From Candidatus Omnitrophota bacterium (GTDB taxonomy: Bacteria; Omnitrophota; Gorgyraeia; B26-G9): a stretch of 5,595 bases of DNA. The stretch lies in NCBI GenBank assembly GCA_022013205.1, contig JAKLQT010000072.1, positions 1-5,595 of the forward strand, given 5' to 3'. Below the pieces are notes generated by a model, which searched no databases, was not told where the DNA came from, and saw nothing but the letters and a program-made list of their open reading frames with translations. A program made the position numbers and the translations under genes. Each line of letters opens with the position of its first letter. The stretch's first letter is position 1. Positions 1 to 5,280 of this stretch are shown piece after piece.

Positions 1-459
1 TAATACCCCTAAAACAGGCGTTGTACAGGGGCCAAGCACTAAGCCGGAAACCGCGCCGATCAAAAACGCACTGCCGATACCCATGGTACTTTTTATCCTA
101 CCCGCTTTATAAAAACTGATCTGGGGAAAATGAAAAACATTAAGCATAAACAGCCCCATAACAATAAAAACATTTCCCACAAATAAATTCAGCCAGAAAT
201 TATTCTGAAAAGCCCCAAATAAAGTACCGCTTAGCGCAGCCGCCGCTCCCAGAGCAGAGTAAACAAGAGCAAGGCCAAAGACATAACTTAAGGAGCGTAT
301 AAACCCCTCTCTTTTTGTTTTTATTTCAGAGCCCCCTATATAACCGACGATTACCGGCAGTATCGGATATATGCAGGGGGTAAAACAAATTATAATGCCC
401 GATACAAACACGATAAAATATGTAAGCAACGAAATATTTTCCAGTGTCATCTGAAACAT
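1..459 (-). CDS. DsbD/CcdA-type thiol:disulfide transporter, membrane domain (3' end cut by window)
   Basis: This open frame runs off the left edge, and 153 residues are visible. Two cysteine motifs identify the DsbD/CcdA transmembrane family: CFTPCIYPILP at residues 25-35 and GPCTTPVLG at 143-151. C29 and C145 match the two membrane cysteines that carry reducing power from cytoplasmic thioredoxin to the periplasm; C25 is an additional cysteine. Hydrophobic helices lie at about 11-31, 57-80, 89-109 and 127-150. There is no periplasmic N-terminal domain as in E. coli DsbD, so the visible part resembles CcdA or a short DsbD. A C-terminal thioredoxin domain could lie outside the window. The ATG at 459 is preferred because AAAAAAGG lies 7 bases upstream; an in-frame ATG at 465 is too close to it. 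The gene follows the rhomboid stop by 18 bases and is probably co-transcribed with it. The family is clear. Whether it serves cytochrome c maturation or general disulfide reduction cannot be told. Confidence 0.88.
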   Translation of the reverse strand, partial: MFQMTLENISLLTYFIVFVSGIIICFTPCIYPILPVIVGYIGGSEIKTKREGFIRSLSYVFGLALVYSALGAAAALSGTLFGAFQNNFWLNLFVGNVFIVMGLFMLNVFHFPQISFYKAGRIKSTMGIGSAFLIGAVSGLVLGPCTTPVLGVL

Positions 460-477
460 CGGCATACCTTTTTTAAT

Positions 478-1155
478 TTACCGCTTCCTTAGGCGAAACA
501 AAAAAGCGAACAACAATCCCCCCGCAAAACCACCGATATGCGCCCACCAGGCAACACCACCAGCGCTTTCTTTTGAACCCGGCAGCGTAAAAAATCCATT
601 TAAAAACTGTATCAAAAACCAAATACCTAAAAAGAAAAATGCCGGAACCTCTACCACAGTCCAAAAAATAAATAACGGAAGCAAGGTCACTATTTTTGCC
701 CCTGGAAAAAGTAAAAAATACGCTCCCAACACCCCGGCAATACACCCACTTGCTCCAAGCGCCGGCGCATTAGAATTAATATTTGTAACTATATGCGCCA
801 GATTACCGATAAGCCCGCACAATATATAAAAAAGCAAAAATTTAAAGTGGCCTAATTTATCTTCAACATTATCGCCGAAAATCCACAGGTACCACATATT
901 GCCCAGCAAATGCAGCCATCCTCCGTGCAAGAACAGCGCGCTTACCAGTGATATACCGTTACTAATAAACTGCGATGCTGTCCACGTCCCTGGATGTAAA
1001 TAAGCCACAGGAACTACCGCGTATTTATAAATTATACCCTTAAGTTCAGACCCGAGAAAAATTTCTTTCAAAAAGATATATATATTTGCGATTATCAGCA
1101 AACCCGTTACCAGCGGCAACCGCCTTGCCCTAGCTTTATCGCGCAGAGGTATCAA
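478..1155 (-). CDS. Rhomboid family intramembrane serine protease
   Basis: The product is 225 residues, a normal length for a bacterial six-helix rhomboid, which cleaves membrane proteins within or next to their transmembrane segments. The catalytic serine is S136 in GASGCIAG (134-141), and its partner is H206 in AHIGGFAGG (205-213). The H-x4-H-x3-N signature of the second helix is H77, H82 and N86. The N-terminus MIPLRDKARARRLPLVT matches the usual start of this subfamily. That supports the TTG at 1155-1153, which has AAGGAG 7 bases upstream at 1163-1168; no ATG fits. The active site is intact, so it should be an active protease. It is the first gene of a minus-strand pair with the DsbD/CcdA-type gene. 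Substrates cannot be inferred. Identification is very secure. Confidence 0.95.
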   Translation of the reverse strand: MIPLRDKARARRLPLVTGLLIIANIYIFLKEIFLGSELKGIIYKYAVVPVAYLHPGTWTASQFISNGISLVSALFLHGGWLHLLGNMWYLWIFGDNVEDKLGHFKFLLFYILCGLIGNLAHIVTNINSNAPALGASGCIAGVLGAYFLLFPGAKIVTLLPLFIFWTVVEVPAFFFLGIWFLIQFLNGFFTLPGSKESAGGVAWWAHIGGFAGGLLFAFLFRLRKR

Positions 1156-1162
1156 TGTGAAA

Positions 1163-1168
1163 CTCCTT
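1163..1168 (-). promoter_or_regulatory. Shine-Dalgarno fixing the TTG start of the rhomboid gene
   Basis: On the minus strand, AAGGAG is followed by the 7-base spacer TTTCACA and then TTG. This strong site, together with the conserved MIPLRD N-terminus, decides in favour of a TTG start. Confidence 0.8.
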
Positions 1169-1191
1169 ACTAATATTTAGCTTAGATTATT

Positions 1192-1220
1192 ATTTTATCA
1201 AATTGCTCAGCGTTCTGCAA
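1192..1220 (-). promoter_or_regulatory. Probable sigma70-type promoter for rhomboid and dsbD-like genes
   Basis: On the minus strand, TTGCAG (1215-1220) and TAAAAT (1192-1197) are separated by exactly 17 bases. The -10 box lies 36 bases upstream of the TTG start. It is divergent from the ferredoxin promoter in the same intergenic region. The match is good but the area is AT-rich, so chance matches are possible. Confidence 0.5.
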
Positions 1221-1268
1221 CATAATTAAAGGAATAGGCTACTATGTACCAAAATTTATAAAAAATAT

Positions 1269-1297
1269 TTGCATTAATTTATTTTTGTGTTTATAAT
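1269..1297 (+). promoter_or_regulatory. Sigma70-type promoter for the ferredoxin gene
   Basis: TTGCAT (1269-1274) and a perfect TATAAT (1292-1297) are separated by 17 bases. The -10 box is 30 bases before the ATG, which leaves a leader of about 20-25 bases containing the AAGGAGG ribosome site at 1316-1322, 5 bases from the start. Strong promoter and ribosome sites suggest a well-expressed gene. Confidence 0.7.
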
Positions 1298-1327
1298 AAA
1301 GGCAATCGTAAAATTAAGGAGGACATT

Positions 1328-1516
1328 ATGAGAGCAATAATTGACGCGGAAGCTTGTGTAGGATGCGGATTATGCGCTAACATGTGCGCAGAGGTATACC
1401 AGATGGAAGATGACAAAGCCATTGTTATCGGCAATTCTATCGCGGATGAAATGTTGGATTGTGCGAAAGAAGCAGCATCCAGCTGCCCAGTGGAAGCAAT
1501 AAAAATAGAGGGCTGA
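1328..1516 (+). CDS. Single-cluster [4Fe-4S] ferredoxin
   Basis: This 62-residue soluble electron carrier has cysteines C10, C13, C16 (CVGCGLC) and C53 (SCPVEAI) that fit the four ligands of one [4Fe-4S] cluster. Two more, C20 and C45, fall where Thermotoga maritima and Desulfovibrio gigas type ferredoxins have a structural disulfide pair rather than a second cluster. The acidic EDD at 27-29 and the spacing throughout match that group. One small difference is that C20 is followed by alanine where proline is usual. The ATG has AAGGAGG 5 bases upstream and a near-consensus promoter, and the gene is followed at once by a terminator, so it is a single-gene transcript. Neighbours give no clue to its redox partners. 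In anaerobes these proteins typically serve pyruvate oxidoreductases or hydrogenases, but that is inference here. Confidence 0.95.
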   Translation: MRAIIDAEACVGCGLCANMCAEVYQMEDDKAIVIGNSIADEMLDCAKEAASSCPVEAIKIEG

Positions 1517-1535
1517 TTTTTTAGCCCTCTTTTTT
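1507..1535. terminator. Rho-independent terminator, probably bidirectional
   Basis: A perfect 8-bp stem (AGAGGGCT at 1507-1514 with AGCCCTCT at 1523-1530) encloses an 8-base loop and is followed on the plus strand by a T run at 1530-1535. On the minus strand the same stem is followed by ATTTTTATT, so it can also end the convergent carboxypeptidase transcript. The left arm overlaps the last ferredoxin codons and the first base of its stop codon. Confidence 0.85.
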
Positions 1536-1589
1536 CTGCATTTTATATTTATTTTCTGATTTGCAGTATTTAAAATAGCCTTGTTGAAA

Positions 1590-2393
1590 CTAATATTTTT
1601 CTATTAAATATTCTAAATCATCCCATGGTTTACGGCTGCCCTGAATTGCCACAATGAATTTCTTATTACCCTTACTAAACAAACCAAGGAAACAGTGTTT
1701 TGCCCCTCTCGTATAGCCTGTCTTTCCAATCAGGTTGTTTGAATCCCGCCAAAGAAACCTGTTATGATTTCGCAATTTTATTTCTTTTCCGTCACTGCCG
1801 TATATACTTACGTATTTCTTTTTCATCATTTGCGTCAGGGCAGGGTATTCAACACATTTTCTCATAAACAAGGCCAGGTCATAAACCGTAGAATACTGTT
1901 TTTTCTTATATTCCGGCAGGCCGGTAGCATTGAGAAAGAAACTGTTCTTTGCGCCCCAGGATTTTGCTTGTCTATTCATTAATAAGGAAAACTTAAATTC
2001 CGTTTCCGCCATGGCCTCAGCTAACGCGACTCCGGCATCATTGGCTGAGCTCATCAAGACACATAAAACCAGGTCCTTTACCTTGTAGCTTTCTTTTTCG
2101 CTTAAGTACGCCTTGCTCGGCGCGATACCCGCGGCTCTCTTACTGATACTCAACATCATTTCAAAATCCAGTTTATCCGCGGCCATAACTGCCGTTAACA
2201 CTTTTACCGTACTTGCCGCGGGCAATCTTAAATTAGGATTCTTTTCAAACAGCACAGCCCCGCTTTGCGCGTCCATAACAATCGCGGATTTTGCCGTCAG
2301 TAATGTGCTTTGCTTAGACAGGCCTGCGCGCGCAAAAAACAGCACTACAACAAACAATGTCAATGTGAATGTTATCTGGTTAGTAAGCCTCAT
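1590..2393 (-). CDS. D-alanyl-D-alanine carboxypeptidase, short form (peptidase S11, PBP5/6-like)
   Basis: The product is 267 residues. It would remove the terminal D-alanine from peptidoglycan pentapeptides outside the cytoplasmic membrane and so limit cross-linking. All three penicillin-binding motifs are present: S61-T-V-K64 (nucleophile serine and general base), S116-A-N118, and K224-T-G226. The N-terminus has a hydrophobic stretch at 9-21 with possible cleavage after ARA (21-23), so the protein is secreted or anchored by this segment. E. coli PBP5 is about 400 residues. This protein stops about 40 residues after KTG and so lacks the C-terminal beta domain and the amphipathic membrane anchor. 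It ends naturally at a TAG with no sign of a frameshift. The ATG has only a weak ribosome site (AGG, 9 bases upstream). It stands alone, divergent from pyrE-kdsB and convergent with ferredoxin. The family is certain; the exact gene name is not assigned. Confidence 0.93.
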   Translation of the reverse strand: MRLTNQITFTLTLFVVVLFFARAGLSKQSTLLTAKSAIVMDAQSGAVLFEKNPNLRLPAASTVKVLTAVMAADKLDFEMMLSISKRAAGIAPSKAYLSEKESYKVKDLVLCVLMSSANDAGVALAEAMAETEFKFSLLMNRQAKSWGAKNSFFLNATGLPEYKKKQYSTVYDLALFMRKCVEYPALTQMMKKKYVSIYGSDGKEIKLRNHNRFLWRDSNNLIGKTGYTRGAKHCFLGLFSKGNKKFIVAIQGSRKPWDDLEYLIEKY

Positions 2394-2408
2394 TTTTATT
2401 TGCCTATA

Positions 2409-2436
2409 ATATTAATTGACGAAAACTTCTTATCAA
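2409..2436 (-). promoter_or_regulatory. Possible promoter for the carboxypeptidase gene
   Basis: On the minus strand, TTGATA (2431-2436) and TAATAT (2409-2414) are 16 bases apart, and the -10 box is 15 bases before the ATG. An alternative -10, TATTAT (2406-2411), has a poor 19-base spacing. The leader would be under 10 bases, consistent with the weak ribosome site. The elements interleave with the opposite promoter for pyrE. This is a weak call in AT-rich DNA. Confidence 0.3.
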
Positions 2437-2444
2437 GATATAAT
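2416..2444 (+). promoter_or_regulatory. Sigma70-type promoter for pyrE-kdsB
   Basis: TTGACG (2416-2421) and a perfect TATAAT (2439-2444) are separated by 17 bases, close to consensus. The expected start is near 2451, leaving a leader of about 40 bases. I see no attenuator hairpin or leader peptide in it, so no pyrimidine-responsive control is visible. Confidence 0.7.
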
Positions 2445-2477
2445 TTTTATTAGTATTTTATCACAATTTTAATTGAT

Positions 2478-2484
2478 AGAGGAG
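2478..2484 (+). promoter_or_regulatory. Shine-Dalgarno fixing the GTG start of pyrE
   Basis: AGAGGAG lies 6 bases before GTG at 2491. The in-frame TTG at 2473 lies upstream of this site and would place it inside the gene, so GTG is preferred. Confidence 0.75.
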
Positions 2485-2490
2485 AAAAAA

Positions 2491-3048
2491 GTGAATAAGA
2501 AAAAAACTCAGGCAAAAAAACAGCTGTTTGAAATTCTCAAGAAAAATTCCTTTAAACGCAGGCGCGTTATTCTTTCCAGCGGGAAATTAAGCAATTTTTA
2601 CTTTGACGGGCGAATAAGCAGTCTTATGAGCTCAGGCGCTTATCTGATCGCGGATATACTGCTGGATATGATCAAGGACGATAGAATTGACGCAATAGGA
2701 GGATTGACGCTTGGAGCGGATCCTATAATCGGAGCAACTGTTGCCTTAAGCTTTAAAAAAAACAGGCCGATAAACGGTTTTATTATAAGAAAAAATGAGA
2801 AAAAACACGGCATGAAAAGAAGGATTGAAGGTCCGGCACTAAAAAAATCAAGCCGGGTTGTAATTATTGACGATGTAGTTACAACCGGTTCGTCTACAAT
2901 TCAGGCTATTAAAGCCGCGCGAAAGATCGGATGTAAAATTGTCCGCGTAATTTCCGTAGTCGACAGATGCGAGGGCGCAAAAGAAAATATCGCAAAATAT
3001 AAATGTGATCTTGAATCAATTTTTACAAAAGCTGACTTCAGCGTTTAA
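2491..3048 (+). CDS. pyrE: Orotate phosphoribosyltransferase
   Basis: The product is 185 residues. It joins orotate to PRPP to give orotidine 5'-phosphate, the fifth step of pyrimidine synthesis in the cytoplasm. The PRPP-binding signature VVIIDDVVTTGSS is at 123-135 with the acidic pair D127-D128. The mobile catalytic loop RKNEKKHG at 100-107 keeps the positions known from Salmonella PyrE (R100, K101, K104, H106). The N-terminal SSGKLSNFYFDGR (29-41) is the usual substrate-site segment. The length is at the short end of the range for bacterial PyrE. The start is the GTG at 2491, chosen from its ribosome site; a TTG six codons upstream is less likely. The N-terminus is very lysine-rich. The gene is first in a pair with kdsB, 14 bases apart. 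The bare phosphoribosyltransferase fold is shared with other enzymes, but the loop sequence makes PyrE the best call. Confidence 0.9.
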   Translation: MNKKKTQAKKQLFEILKKNSFKRRRVILSSGKLSNFYFDGRISSLMSSGAYLIADILLDMIKDDRIDAIGGLTLGADPIIGATVALSFKKNRPINGFIIRKNEKKHGMKRRIEGPALKKSSRVVIIDDVVTTGSSTIQAIKAARKIGCKIVRVISVVDRCEGAKENIAKYKCDLESIFTKADFSV

Positions 3049-3062
3049 TATAAGGAGTACTT

Positions 3063-3800
3063 ATGGATGTTGTCGGTATTATACCCGCGCGTTACGGTTC
3101 AACCCGCCTTGCCGCAAAGTCGCTTGCTAACATATTGGGCAAGCCGATGATACAGCATATTTATGAAAGAGCCAGGGAAGCCTCTGTATTAGATGAAGTT
3201 ATTGTCGCGACAGATGACGAAAGGATAAAAAAAACTGTTTGTGATTTCGGAGGAAAAGTTGTCCTTACATCTAAAGACCACTCCTCGGGCACAGAACGCC
3301 TTACTGAAGTGGTTTTTGATCTGGACGTGAAGGTTATTGTTAACATACAAGGTGATGAGCCCCTTTTGCACCCATCCATGATAAATGATGTTGCATATGC
3401 CCTGCTTGAAAACAAGGAGTTGGTAATGGCAACGCTAAAGCACCGGATCACCGATGAAAAAGAATTTGATAATCCGAATATAGTAAAAGTCATAACGGAT
3501 AAAGAAAATTTTGCCGTTTATTTTTCCAGATCTCCGATACCGAACGTTTTGAGAAAAAAAGAGGGAGTGGATATTCCCCTTTACAAGCATATCGGGATTT
3601 ATGCTTATACCAAGGACTTTTTACTTACTTTCAAAGGCCTAAAGCCCTCCCGTCTTGAAGAAGCGGAATCTCTTGAACAGCTCCGGGCAATAGAACATGG
3701 GTATAAAATCAAAGTGCTGGAGACAAAGCATGAAACAGTCAGTGTAGACACGCAGGAAGATCTGGATAAAGTGATCCGCTATCTTAAAAATTCAACTTAA
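3063..3800 (+). CDS. kdsB: 3-deoxy-manno-octulosonate cytidylyltransferase (CMP-Kdo synthetase)
   Basis: The product is 245 residues, the usual length. It activates Kdo with CTP to form CMP-Kdo, the donor for the inner core of lipopolysaccharide, so the cell should have an LPS-bearing outer membrane. Motifs in order are: nucleotide-binding IPARYGSTRL (7-16) with K19, DHSSGTERL (72-80), NIQGDEP (94-100) with the metal-binding D98, SRSPIP (155-160), KHIGIYAY (175-182), and EQLRAIEHGYKI plus VDTQEDL (205-216, 228-234) with D229 as the likely second metal ligand. The nucleotide loop reads STRLAAKSL where STRLPGKPL is common; the lysine is kept. The ATG has AAGGAG 5 bases upstream. It follows pyrE closely and is likely co-transcribed. 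Its stop lies 10 bases from the stop of the convergent SecY-like gene, and I see no convincing terminator. Confidence 0.95.
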   Translation: MDVVGIIPARYGSTRLAAKSLANILGKPMIQHIYERAREASVLDEVIVATDDERIKKTVCDFGGKVVLTSKDHSSGTERLTEVVFDLDVKVIVNIQGDEPLLHPSMINDVAYALLENKELVMATLKHRITDEKEFDNPNIVKVITDKENFAVYFSRSPIPNVLRKKEGVDIPLYKHIGIYAYTKDFLLTFKGLKPSRLEEAESLEQLRAIEHGYKIKVLETKHETVSVDTQEDLDKVIRYLKNST

Positions 3801-3810
3801 GCTTTCACCC

Positions 3811-5247
3811 CTAAAGAGATCTACTCAGCCACTCTTTTTGTGCTTGTTCAAGCACCCGCGCCGCCCTAATCTTATCTTCAAAGGGAACATACAGATAATA
3901 GCCTGAAGCAGCAGTCCGTATCGGCAGGCCCCAGCTAAAATGTGACGGTTTTATCTCATTCATAATACTCCTGCTTCTAAGGCACGCCTTTTTTATCTCC
4001 GCTTCGGTTTCATCACTTGCGATATCCAAAAGAGTCCATTGCTCCAGCGGAAGGCTGCGAATCTTACGGAAAAATTTAAACTGTCTCTTTAAATCATGGT
4101 ACAACCCCACAAGAATGATCAGGCCGAAAGTACCGAAAATACCCGCGCTCATAAAGGAAATATTAAGAAGCAGCGGTAAAATAACCGGAAGGTAGTAAAT
4201 CGCAACAAACAAGATAGCACTTAATGTTATCGTCTTAGTTATTGAAGTATTTAAGTAGTCGATTATCTTTTTACTATTTACTTCTTTTATTTTGCACTTA
4301 TGAGCTAAAATAAGCTCATAAAAACGCCGCGGCTGATAGATTATCTTGGCGTAAACAAGCGTAAAGAAAATAATAGTAATTAAAAACATAAAAAATGAAG
4401 CTGCATTTAAGGAAATCTCAAAATAAGAGAAAACTATCTCTGTAATGATCAGCGGCCATATGCCCATCCAGACAGGCCTGATGGAAATATGAAAATACTC
4501 GTCATTATCGGTACTCAACTCAATTTTATTTACAATTCGGGTAATTTTTCTGGCAAAGTATATAAAAGCAATAGTTACAACGCTAAAGACAATCAGATTC
4601 TTCATGCCTATCAGGTTTCTACCCCAGAACACAACTAATTGATCTGCGGCAAAAATAAGTCTTATTATTACTTCTACTGAAAAAATAATCCCTACACCAT
4701 TGCCAAAGCCGGATTTATTTATAACCTGAGTAAGCATAATAAAAATAAGTGCTATTGAGCAAAGGGAAAGAATAGTAGTTATCTGAAAAGGCAATCCTGT
4801 AAATTTCAACAGGTTAAATCCAGGAAATTTATTCAAAAGCTCCAGTTCCAGGCTCACCTGATAACCGTAATACACACTTAATATCAAGGCAATAATTACA
4901 GTAGCGAACATCATTTTAAAGCGTCCGCCTTTTTCATGAAAAAACTTTCTATTAAATCCCGGGATCAGAAAACTGATTATCTGAAGTATTATACACGCGT
5001 TGATGAAAGGCATTATTCCTAAAGAGCCCAGCGATATGTTACGCAGTTTGCCAATATGCAGCAGAGCCATCAGGTCCATCAAGCCCCCGCCCTGGGCCTG
5101 GACATGCTGTTTGTAAAACTTAAACACGGCACTTAAATTAACCCCGGGAAGCGGTACTAAATAAAAAAAACGCGCAAGCACAAGAACAGCTATTGTAACC
5201 AAAATCCTTTTCCCGATTAAGCATTCGTCATACTTTTTTGTTGCCAT
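3811..5247 (-). CDS. Divergent SecY-like translocon paralogue with C-terminal soluble domain
   Basis: The product is 478 residues. Its first 390 follow the SecY plan: ten likely transmembrane helices (about 14-33, 72-96, 111-131, 155-176, 183-201, 212-232, 257-280, 284-304, 337-361, 364-386). VPLPGV at 31-36 corresponds to IPLPGV of SecY, and a plug-like GGGLMDLMALL at 53-63 leads into ISLGSLGIMPFINACIILQ (71-89), the best match. GFGNGVGIIF (180-189) and LIILVGLYHDLKRQ (376-389) match the TM5 and TM10 signatures. The cytosolic loops are eroded: the RRIPVQY motif is replaced at about 236-244, and the IPGIRPG motif with its SecA-critical arginine is absent from 304-333. Residues 400-478 form an extra domain. 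Canonical secY lies among ribosomal protein genes, whereas this one follows a TPR gene by 33 bases. I infer a specialised second SecY, analogous to but not shown to be SecY2. Whether it still translocates protein is unknown. Confidence 0.82.
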   Translation of the reverse strand: MATKKYDECLIGKRILVTIAVLVLARFFYLVPLPGVNLSAVFKFYKQHVQAQGGGLMDLMALLHIGKLRNISLGSLGIMPFINACIILQIISFLIPGFNRKFFHEKGGRFKMMFATVIIALILSVYYGYQVSLELELLNKFPGFNLLKFTGLPFQITTILSLCSIALIFIMLTQVINKSGFGNGVGIIFSVEVIIRLIFAADQLVVFWGRNLIGMKNLIVFSVVTIAFIYFARKITRIVNKIELSTDNDEYFHISIRPVWMGIWPLIITEIVFSYFEISLNAASFFMFLITIIFFTLVYAKIIYQPRRFYELILAHKCKIKEVNSKKIIDYLNTSITKTITLSAILFVAIYYLPVILPLLLNISFMSAGIFGTFGLIILVGLYHDLKRQFKFFRKIRSLPLEQWTLLDIASDETEAEIKKACLRSRSIMNEIKPSHFSWGLPIRTAASGYYLYVPFEDKIRAARVLEQAQKEWLSRSL

Positions 5248-5280
5248 TTTATACCGCCCTTCGGCACAAGATTAAAAAAT

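Noticed and set aside
473..745. A 90-codon minus-strand frame overlapping the rhomboid gene
   Set aside because: It lies in another frame of a certain gene, has no recognisable domain, and is low-complexity and aromatic-rich.
1244..1261. Five-codon frame (ATG at 1244) after AAAGGA, as a leader peptide
   Set aside because: It lies upstream of the ferredoxin promoter, so it would not be on that transcript, and it has no regulatory hairpins.
1536..1589. CTGCA ... TGCAG inverted repeat after the ferredoxin terminator
   Set aside because: The arms are 5 bp with a loop of about 20 bases in AT-rich spacer, so there is no stable structure.
1764..2409. Two plus-strand frames (72 and 98 codons) opposite the carboxypeptidase gene
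   Set aside because: They are antisense to a gene with all catalytic motifs, and neither has a ribosome site or recognisable domain.
2473..2490. TTG at 2473 as the pyrE start
   Set aside because: It would put the AGAGGAG ribosome site inside the gene; the GTG at 2491 has that site at 6-base spacing.
3161..3493. Minus-strand frames opposite kdsB
   Set aside because: They are shadows of a clear kdsB; the serine/threonine-rich products look like antisense translation.
3813..3839. Possible terminator between kdsB and the SecY-like gene (AAAGAG / CTCTTT then T run)
   Set aside because: It is only 6 A/T-rich base pairs with a 13-base loop inside the opposite coding sequence, too weak to call.
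3841..3856. Inverted repeat GTGCTTG-TT-CAAGCAC
   Set aside because: It is inside the SecY-like coding region, has no T run and no partner copy, and is likely chance.
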